From assembly GCA_017979445.1 (NCBI GenBank), contig CM030706.1, positions 27,068,493 through 27,132,492 of the forward strand: DNA of 64,000 nucleotides, given 5' to 3'. Numbering within the stretch: position 1 is the stretch's first letter; each line of letters starts with the position of its first letter. The notes beneath the pieces are model-generated. The model saw only the letters and a list, made by a program, of their open reading frames with translations, did no database searches and was not told the DNA's origin. This document shows positions 56,074-64,000 of the stretch, one piece after another. The stretch comes from Akebia trifoliata (taxonomy: Eukaryota; Streptophyta; Magnoliopsida; Ranunculales; Lardizabalaceae). The position numbers were made by a program, and so were the translations under genes.

Positions 56074-58022
56074 ACCAGTCGTTCACTTGATTGATTTATC
56101 ATGTCAATTCCAATTGGTCCAATAGTCAGATCAAATTGCTCTTACTCAAAACCTAAACATCGCTTCTCAAAACCAAATGTCTTCTTCTTCTACATCATCT
56201 TCAATATCTTGGTATTTTTTTTCTTTATCTAGACTTCAATTCCATCAATTGAGCCTTAAAATTTTTTACTTTCTTTTTCAATCTTAAGATTCTATCTACT
56301 ATTCAACGTTCAAACCTTACGAACACAATAGGATTTTGAAGTAGAAAATGATAAATTTTGGATGGAAAATCAAGATCTTCAATCTTAATAATCTATTTAC
56401 TTAACCCTCGCCAATTTATTTTACCATCTCTTTCAATTGTAAGGTTTTATCTTCTTCGACCTTCAAATGTTATGTGCCAAATTTCCTTGGTTATGTGTTT
56501 GTGTAGAGATTCAATGGGTTATGATGTATTCTATTGTATTAGTTAATTTGTTATTGTATTAGTTAAGTTGTTAGGTAGTTATTTAAGATGGAGTTTTGTA
56601 GGTATTGTTACTAGTTATAGTTTGTGGTGGAGTTGTGCCATGTTATGGGGGTATTGCTTAAGTGTGGGTGGTTGATAATTGTAGGAGGTTATGATGTACG
56701 GTGTATTTAAAATTCTACTAAGAATGAATGGATAAGTTTTTTTTCTTTTTGTGGTGAAGAGGTTGGTTATTCTCAAAGTAATTGTTATCTTTTTCAAAAT
56801 TGCTAGAGGACAGAAAATGTGTAACATTGGTGTGGAGGCTTTTTCAAGCTTCCACTCCTCGATATTGAATTTATACGATCTTGATCAAGAAACTTTCTCC
56901 AATTCTTCACTAGTTTAGGAAGGTTGAAGGAAAAAAGATAGAAGGAAGAGGCCTTGATATGGTGCTTGCTAAAGAACCTCCGAAGATTTAATTAGTAATG
57001 TGTATAGGATGTTCAAGAAAAAAAAGAATTGAGATGAGGAAGAAGATGACTAATGAAATATGCAAAGGAGATTGTTTAGAGAATTGATGTCACTAACTTT
57101 TTTTCAACCCCTTCCTTGTCTTTGAGAGAGGATTTTGTCATCTAAATTCCAGGACATGTGTCATCACATAATTGATTCAAGTGTTATGTCATGTGGGCAA
57201 TGAAAGGTTGTTGACTCTGTTTTTGAAATTTTTTTTTTTTTCCATTATTTATTAATGTTGATATTTGATTTTGATTAGCATTGTTTCAGTACAATTAATG
57301 TCGAATTAGTATAATTCATTATTTGGGGATGAATGGGTCAAAGGATGTCACACCCACATCAGATTTGATAAGTACTCTCAGAAATAGTATTAAATGAAAG
57401 ATTGTCTTTCATCTTCTACCATTTTCCAAAAATGGCCTTTCAACTTTGTATATGATTTTTGTTATTCTCCCTCATTTCCCATAATATACCCTTCAACCTT
57501 ACTGTCTTTCCTCTTCTACAACCTTAGCTCAAAAGAGTGCATATATGCCAATAGACAGAAACAAACTCAAGTATATTTATGGTAAGAATAATGTACCAAT
57601 CACAAAAAAGAAAAAGTAATCCTAATGTACCAATCACAAAAAAGAATGTTCAATGCTTTATGAGGTCATTAGCATTGTCCCCAATTTCTATTTTTCAAAA
57701 TACCGTCATTATTTTGCCTTTTAATGCATAAAGTACATTAATATTTATTATTATTATTTCCTAGACAAACAAGATGGTTAGATGTCAACGTGAAAGTGAA
57801 TTCAATGGGATTAATCAACACGAGCCTCTACCAACTTAACTAAGTTGGCACCTTCAAAGTAAGGTTATTTTTATCTTTGTACGATGCTATTATTATAAAT
57901 ATCAAAATATTAATGAAGGGCAAAAAATCTTTTGTCCAATAGAGAGTTAATGTGCGCCCTAAGGACACATGTTAAAGTGCCATTAATACACTTTGTAAAT
58001 TGGATTTGTACCGAAAATGACC
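56074..58022. other. Intergenic DNA downstream of MATE2
   Basis: Matches 42036-43940. No gene recognised. After its end there is no third MATE copy; MITEs and older paralogous DNA follow. Confidence 0.5.
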
Positions 58023-58071
58023 TTAAATTTTTTTTTTTTACCAAAAAAGAACAAACTAGCAAAGATATTTT

Positions 58072-58262
58072 CGAGAGAATAATATTAAAGTGACTTCAGG
58101 CTGGAACCCATATCGCACTTCCTAACATGAAAGTGTATGGGAACCATAGATGCTTTTCATCAAAATACAAGTGAAGAAACATCTATGATTCCTATCCACT
58201 TTCACGTTAAGAAGTGCGATACAAGATTCCAACTTGAAGTCACTCCAGCACAGCTCTTTCAA
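58072..58262. mobile_element. Hairpin MITE, copy A of a tandem pair
   Basis: Arms of ~80 bp: TTAAAGTGACTTCAGGCTGG.. pairs with ..CCAACTTGAAGTCACTCCAG. The remainder is a short loop around CATCTATGATT. No coding sequence. Confidence 0.75.
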
Positions 58263-58277
58263 ACATAAGAAATTTTG

Positions 58278-58466
58278 GATGAATAATGCTAAAGTGACTC
58301 AAATTAGAATCTCACATGGCACTTCTTGGCATGAAAGTATATGAGAATCATAGATGTTTTTCATCAAGATATGAGTGATAAATCATCTATGATTCCTATC
58401 CACTTTCACGTCAAGAAGAGAATCATAAGAAGTTCCAGTTCGAGGTCACTTTAGCACGACTCATTT
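58278..58466. mobile_element. Hairpin MITE, copy B of a tandem pair
   Basis: Same family and orientation as the preceding copy, 15 bp away. Ends ATGCTAAAGTGACTC and, reversed, GTGCTAAAGTGACCTC. Confidence 0.75.
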
Positions 58467-59679
58467 TGTACAGAGATAACTATCCCACCTAACGTTGGAT
58501 TTAATTCAAGATTTAGATATATTTTAACTTTAAAATTGGATTTTGCAAACGTGCACACTTTAAAATGGAATAAATATATTTTGAAAATTAGATTTTATAT
58601 CGAAAACTCCCTTAAAAAGATTATATTTTTATCAAAATACCCCCAAATTCCAATTTTCCAAAAGTGTATTTTTTTAACTCTAACTTCCTTTCTTGACTTT
58701 CAATGACTATCAGACAAAATTCAGCCGCCTTCCCTCCTTCCAAAAGGGAGTGTGACTTTTTATTACAAAAAGGATTAATTTATGCCCTTTTATTTTCATG
58801 GATTTAAAAAAAGATAATTATTTATTTTGTATTCAAGCACTTTTGAATGCTAATTCTTCTTGGTTCTTAGATATTTGGATATTCAAATCCACTGGTTACA
58901 GTCAAAAGTCAAAATAACTTTTGATTAGTAGGGCTCCTATAAATTTGGTGTACATTTCCTTTTTTTAATAAAAAGAATAGTAATATAATGGAAGAGTATA
59001 TCAAACAAAATTTGACTAAGTAAAAGAGTGCATGCATGATTGCAAATAAAGGTGTAAAGCTCCGACAAGAAATAGTAAGTATTTGTCGTAATGGATAAAA
59101 CCTGAATATATGACATTTTGAAGGATATCCTTATCAAACCCGAGTGCCACTACAACTGGCAAAGTGTCGAGTGACACGTCCATACTCAGCTACACATCAA
59201 AATGAATATATATGGCTTTTTTTTTTATTTTTTTTATTAAGAATATATGACATTTTGAAGGATATCCTTGTCAAACTCGGACCAAATTTTCGAACGAATA
59301 TCCAGATTAGATATAAACCTCATTCAGAGGATTAAGGAGTTCTAATATTATTATTTTTTTGTCATATTTGAGGTCAGATATACCTCCTCATGAATTTTTT
59401 GTCTTAAACCTTGGTAAATGGATATTCAATATGGATTTGATACATATTTGTATTAAACTCTAAAAAATTGAGTACGATAATTATGGGTAGGTTTCTCTAA
59501 ATTCTTAATTGGGTAAACAAAACTTACTAGAGCCCAAATAATTTGGATCAGATGAATTTGGTAATCGAATATTATCTTACCTGTTGCTAACCTTAGACTT
59601 GTGCTATTAGTATAAAAAACATTTTTTACATCAAAATTATTATTTAATGATATAATAAGAAATGTTGCTCACAAATAAA

Positions 59680-59900
59680 CGAATGTAGGGCGTGGGAGCT
59701 AGGGTCTCCCTCCAACAAAGGGGAGGCTTTCAGTTCAAGCCCCTCGTTGGTCTCTCATGGGGATTTATCTTGGCTTACCTGGTATGTGTGGTTTGTGGGA
59801 TATTGCATTTACTCAAAGACTTTAGCTAGATATGGAGCTCTAAGAGGCTAGTTGCCTCGCCCCTGTTAGTTGGTCCTATGGGTTGAAACACCTCAGTCAT
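59680..59900 (+). mobile_element. tRNA-derived SINE, copy 2
   Basis: Counterpart of 29335-29560: GGGCGTGGGAGCTAGGGTCTC, CAGTTCAAGCCCCTCG and TTGGTCCTATGGGTTGAAAC, then an A-rich tail. It probably came along with the segmental duplication rather than by a separate insertion. Confidence 0.6.
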
Positions 59901-60044
59901 AAAAAATAAAAAAATAAAAGGAAGGAAATGACAAAAAAGAAGATAGCTGATCTTGGAACCCCAACGTTTACTTATTACATCCCAATTTAAATAAAGAAAT
60001 AAGTGAATGTTTGAGAATAAGTAAAAGTTGGGGTGTCAATTCAA

Positions 60045-60087
60045 TCTCTCTCTCTCTCTCTCTCTCTCCCTCCCCCCCCCCCCCCTG
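60045..60087. repeat. CT microsatellite with poly-C
   Basis: A (CT)n run followed by CCCTCC and a run of about 13 C. Confidence 0.9.
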
Positions 60088-60730
60088 TTAGATTTTTATT
60101 TTTTGGGTTTAAGATTTTAAATACAGTTACTAGAATTGTTTGAACGGAGTGTTATAATGTTTTGTAATGTTGACATAATAATTTGAGCTAAACTTTTGCA
60201 ATGTTTTAAGAGTTTGTTTTAATATTTAATTGAGATGTGATGCTTATTCTAAGGATAACTCTCAACCATTGGATTTTGCATTTAAAGAGTTGGGATCATG
60301 TGTTTTATATGAGTCATTCTTAGGAAGCAATGGATCCTGACCTTATATATAAGAAATGATATTTTGGGTACTGTAATTTTTTTTGAAAAATTACTTAATA
60401 AATTCTATGAGATAAATGTCTTTCTAAATGCATCATGAGTTTAGGGACGACATCTTAACAACCTAGTTAGTAATATCTTTCTTTCTTTAAGCCCCTCGCC
60501 CTGATAAAATGGTGAACTCAATCATCAATATTGATGATTTAAATCATTGAAATCAGTCATTCAATCGCAAATCTCAACTTGAATTGTTAATTTCAATGAT
60601 TCATGTTAAAATGTCGAGATTGACGATTTTAACAAAATCAATTTCAACATTTTGAATAATTGATCTTAATGTTTCATGAGGGGTATTAATAAAGAAAAAG
60701 TTACTACTGAAACTTAACTAGGGGTGTTTG

Positions 60731-61233
60731 GAAAGTAGGGCTTAAAATGATACGGATTTTATTTGAAATATGAGTAATCTGAATCCGAATTTAGCAGGTT
60801 TGATTTTATAAAGTATATCTTAATTAAAATATGGTTCAGATATGGGTTGATGTCCCTTGATACGACTCGGATTCGAGTCAGATATGGTTTCATCCCTATA
60901 TATGTCAAGATCTGAATGATATATTACTTTGCAAGATATATTCTTATATTTTTTAAATCATCTTTAATCAACCAATAACAATTGGGTGTAGTGGTCAAAG
61001 TCTCTTTTCAAATGAATGGGTCTTGAGTTCAAGTACCATTTAATCAAATTTTAGCAATTTTATTTAAAATAATCTTAAAATGATTTGATATTATCCAACT
61101 TGACCAACCCGAATTCAGACGGATTGAATCCGGATATGGTTTTAATAAAAGTAAAATGGTATGCATAATACAATCAGAGTCGGATTCAGATATGGATATT
61201 GATGCACATATATCCTCCCCGTTTTAAGCCCCC
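60731..61233. mobile_element. Putative non-autonomous DNA transposon with GGGCTTAAAA ends
   Basis: The left end has AGGGCTTAAAATGATACGGA and the right end, reversed, GGGGGCTTAAAACGGGGAGG. A fragment of the same repeat lies at 35570-35665. The interior has CGGATT-type motifs in both orientations and a SINE-like head at 60984. Target duplication not resolved. Confidence 0.45.
60984..61075 (+). mobile_element. SINE head fragment
   Basis: TGGGTGTAGTGGTCAAAGTC (A box) and GGGTCTTGAGTTCAAGTACC (B box) at SINE-like spacing. The body is missing. Confidence 0.5.
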
Positions 61234-61242
61234 ATTAGAAAG

Positions 61243-61452
61243 TGTAAACATCCCATTTTGAGACCACCTGATTCCACAACTCATCACCCAATTGCTATGG
61301 ATCCCAAATGATGAGCGCATAATACATACAAAGAGTCAAAAGTTTGTGAGAAGCCCTTCCCATTTCTTTTCCCAGACTTTCCTCATTTTCTCTTTTTTCT
61401 ACACGTGCAACTTAGAAATTATGCACACTGCGGATTGCCAATGACGTTTTTA
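61243..61452 (+). repeat. Shortened 5' LTR of an Ogre/Tat-like relic
   Basis: Starts TGTAAACATCCCATTTTGAG, comparable to TGTAGACACCCCATTTTTGC, and ends ATGACGTTTTTA just before a primer site. Only ~210 bp remain of a 1.8 kb LTR, so most of the middle is deleted. Confidence 0.55.
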
Positions 61453-61453
61453 G

Positions 61454-61471
61454 TGGTGACTCCACTGGGGA
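61454..61471 (+). other. Primer binding site, tRNA-Arg type
   Basis: TGGTGACTCCACTGGGGA differs by one base from the primer site of the young element at 19981-19998, on the opposite strand. The following ACTTTAGGTTCAAACTTG also parallels that element's leader. Confidence 0.85.
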
Positions 61472-62526
61472 CTTTAGGTTCAAACTTGACCCGATCTGAA
61501 ACATTTCCTTTGGTTGATTTTTCCTTGGGTTAACCAAGTTAACCTAAGAAAAATTTATTTTATGTTAGTTTTTCTACTTTGCTCATTTTTGTCACTCTTT
61601 AGTTACTTTTTGTGATGATTATGCTTGAATGTTTATGATTCACTAAAACGCTCTGAGTGCACTCCGTCCCTTTGCACAAACTCACAAGCATGCATATTTG
61701 ATGTTTGCATCATTCTCTGTCCCTCGATAACCCTGTAGTCAAAACATAATCAACCTAATCCCTCAAGACACGAGTGACATATGTGAACAGTACAGTTTCA
61801 GTCAGATTCCTTCAGGTATATTAAACTGGAACATCACGTACTATATAACCAGGTAAAACTGGGAAGTATATTAGTGTTTTAGGTTAAAGTAACCTAAACT
61901 TTGTCCTAACCTAGTCTCAATCATATAGTGAGTTTAGAGACTCAAATTTAAATGCAGTCCTATTAGTTAAAATTTGAACTAACTATGGGTGTTCCCTAGT
62001 TGCAATTCTTCAATCTAATCAAAAGGTAAGTGGGCGAACCTATCCATACCGCTCAATTTTAAACCCACAATATCGATCCGACCCAATAATCTAATTGGTG
62101 AAATATACCAATTTAACCGAACCAGTTGGCCCAATTGGCAAATGGATCTAACCGGTTAATGCTAGACTGGTTGGGCCAATTGGTTCTCGATTCAAATATT
62201 CCAACCCATTTAGCAAAGGATTCAATCCTGTCATTTAATTAGTTCAATTTGACTAAGGGTTCAACCCAACCAGGGTTAGATCTGACCAATCTTTATTACT
62301 CTTGTGGTGACTATAGACCAATCTTTATTGCCACTAGACTTGGGTTAATTCATCTAAATTCTTTAATTATGTAGTTAAAATTCAATCTTTCAAAACCAAC
62401 AATTGATTTGAGTTCGTTTCGATCAGGTCATAATTATTTCTAGACACTTTAAACCACTGGTTGTGCCATTTTGGGCCCATCAAAAGAGTCCTTTTGCCAA
62501 AATATCATCATCAACTTCGATAAACC
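61472..62526 (+). mobile_element. Leader of the Ogre/Tat-like relic
   Basis: Non-coding, AT-rich. A GGTT-rich zone at about 62050-62300 has several CCAATTGG/AACCGG motifs. No tandem array like that of the young element. Confidence 0.45.
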
Positions 62527-63134
62527 AATCATTATTTTATGCAGGAACAATTACCATGGATGAAGCAATACTCCATCAAATTTTGAATTTTTTCCAAATA
62601 CAAATCACTACATCTGTAACAAAAGAAAAAATATAAATTGAAGAGCATCAAGATGTGTTTGACCTCGATGAAGACCAAGAAGCAAATCAAGTACCCATCA
62701 ACCCTAATTTAGCTCATCGAATCACTTAGGTTGAGACTACACTGAAAAATATCAAGAACCCAGATGATCTCACCCTTGAATTAGGGGTAATGATGTAATT
62801 TCCTATTATCCATCTCCTAAATAAATTCATTATGCCAGATACTGATAAGTTTGATATGATTGGATGCCCCAAAACTCACGTAAAAGTAGACGTTGGTATC
62901 ATGCAAGCTCAATGAGTGAGTTAAGAATAAATAACTCAACTCTTTCAAAGCTCGGATGAGATATTTCTAACTCACTCATTGAGGGCCTGTTTTGCGTTGG
63001 TTAATGTCACTGGACTCGTCTCGTATGAAAATATGGCATGAATTAATAAAGGAGTTTATCAGTCGATATTCATTCAACGCAAACACTGAACTCACAAGAT
63101 AGGATTTGGAAACAACCAAGCAAAAGTCCAAGGA
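62527..63134 (+). pseudogene. Ogre/Tat-like gag relic
   Basis: Stops and frameshifts abound, but gag blocks are readable in order. Near 62830-62885 comes IMPDTDKFDMIGCPKTHVK, corresponding to the KFKMPDFDKYDGTGCPKTH block of Tat-type gag. Near 63035-63134 comes LIKEFISRYSFNANTELTR, a stop, then DLETTKQKSKET, matching the core helix region. The sequence breaks off exactly where an LTR begins at about 63137. Confidence 0.7.
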
Positions 63135-63136
63135 GA

Positions 63137-63691
63137 CATTATAGATATTTCATTTTTGCACTTGCTTAATTAATCAACTTGTCAACTCGATTACGGCAAT
63201 TCCTGATGATAATGAATATTCTAAAAGAATTTATTTATTACTAGATGTGTTTTCAAAGCTCGGATAAAATATTTCAAGCAAGCTTTACAAGAAAAATCAT
63301 CAAAATTGATCAAATTATCAAAATACCCCTGACACCATAACATCCTTAGAGGCTATATTATGCTTAGAAAAATCATTTCGAGCACATAAAACAACAAACT
63401 AAAATCAAATAAACTATTTCGCCAATTTAATAAAATTACAAAAATGCCTTTCGTATCCACAATCCAAAACCCATAAGTGACACAAACCAATATTCTTATT
63501 GAATTATTTACAAAAAATTGATTCTAAAACATTTTAAAACGTCAAAAAATGACATCCCAATTCAAAAGTCTTCTTTGTGAACAAAACAGTAATATTCCAA
63601 TCTTAAAATTTAAAAATCTGAAACTAAATCAAAATATTAATTAATGTAAAGTGAAATCTTAATAAATCAAGTTAAAATCATCGAATAGATA
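63137..63691 (+). mobile_element. Ogre/Tat-like LTR, left portion
   Basis: Begins TATAGATATTTCATTTTTGC and continues with TTAATTAATCAACTTGTCAA, AAAATACCCCTGACACCATA and other blocks found in reverse in the young LTR. It is interrupted at 63691 by an inverted Del/Tekay-like LTR. Abutting the truncated gag, it is either the relic's own 3' LTR after a deletion or a separate insertion. Confidence 0.7.
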
Positions 63692-64000
63692 TATGGTGCC
63701 CCGTCGAACGCTAACACAAATCCCGATGGCACCTCGAGGTACTAGGGGGTGCCTCAAAATTTTGGCGTGGTCTCCTCTGTTTATGTTGGCGTTCCACGGA
63801 ACTCAAAACCTGATAAATCAATATCCAAACAAATCCTGTATATAATAGATGCCAAGATTTTACAAGGTACGAAAGATAGTAAGTTACGAACGGCATAAGG
63901 TTAGATTAGAGTGTGCAAAAGATAAAGATATATAAGATCATAAAATTTCATCATCACTCTAACATAAACCTATCACTCGGCCCAAAAACTATACACCTCC
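63692..64000 (-). mobile_element. Del/Tekay-like LTR, inverted copy cut by window edge
   Basis: The reverse complement of this stretch parallels 26600-26937 (GGGATTTGTGTTAGCGTTCG then ACGGGGCACCA at the end). Clearly diverged from the copy at 23764-26937. The element continues beyond the window. Confidence 0.75.

Larger units (their letters stand above)
43941..58022 (+). repeat. Tandem duplication, unit 2 (14.1 kb with TE)
   Basis: Same order as unit 1 plus the 5.8 kb gypsy insertion. Its end near 58015-58022 (GAAAATGACCTTAAAT) matches the end of unit 1 (GAAAATGACATTAAAT), so TTAAAT is shared at the junctions. Confidence 0.85.
58690..60245 (+). repeat. Old duplicated intergenic segment, copy B
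   Basis: Collinear with 27590-31440 but without the MITE and solo LTR. Contains SINE copy 2 and the CT/C microsatellite. Further short matches continue to about 60480 (against 34.9-35.4 kb). Confidence 0.75.

Noticed and set aside
35786..58022. Biosynthetic gene cluster around the MATE transporters
   Set aside because: No enzyme genes were found near the transporters. The neighbours are repeats and unrelated gene fragments.

Overview
This is an AT-rich plant nuclear window, most likely from a eudicot. The reasons are introns with GT..AG borders, plant-type MATE/DETOXIFICATION and receptor-kinase sequences, plant LTR retrotransposons, SINEs and MITEs, and no operons or ribosome binding sites. 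The species cannot be named from sequence alone. Only one gene family has near-complete structure; most of the rest is nested or decayed transposable-element DNA.

Layout. 0.58-3.03 kb: intron-containing fragments of three unrelated genes on one strand (a METTL-type methyltransferase, a TPR-like protein and a CRK-type receptor kinase), all broken. 3.6-4.5 kb: a decayed LTR piece. 8.25-27.5 kb: one minus-strand Copia relic (integrase, protease and gag at 8.25-10.12 kb; primer site and LTR at 27.0 kb) split by later insertions. These are a ~3.2 kb Del/Tekay-like solo LTR, and an old Ogre/Tat-like LTR that itself carries a young complete 10.8 kb Ogre/Tat-like element (10963-21770, TSD CTTTG). The young element has almost identical 1.77 kb LTRs and five or more tandem-repeat arrays, but only a wrecked integrase relic as coding sequence, so it is non-autonomous.

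27.6-35.7 kb: intergenic DNA with a double-hairpin MITE, a SINE, an old solo LTR and other repeats. Much of it is paralogous to 58.7-60.5 kb. 35.8-58.0 kb: a tandem duplication of an 8.2 kb unit, each copy carrying an 8-exon MATE efflux transporter gene (498 codons when the frame is read through). Copy 1 has a one-base insertion in exon 1 and copy 2 a one-base deletion in exon 5. Copy 2 also has a very young 5.8 kb chromodomain-bearing Ty3/gypsy element in intron 1 (TSD CATTG). Intron 1 of both copies contains decayed tandem copies of the end of exon 1. 58.0-64.0 kb: paired MITEs, SINEs, a relic Ogre/Tat-like element with primer site and gag, and an inverted fragment of the Del/Tekay-like LTR.

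Function. The only genes likely to matter to the host are the two MATE carriers, membrane antiporters that export or sequester secondary metabolites or toxic compounds. Between the copies I count about 14 silent and 9 replacement differences, which suggests both were constrained after duplication. The two frameshifts are either recent losses or residual base-calling errors. Nothing here looks like a new multi-gene system. The unusual material is the TE architecture, the exon-end repeat array in intron 1 and the duplication history.
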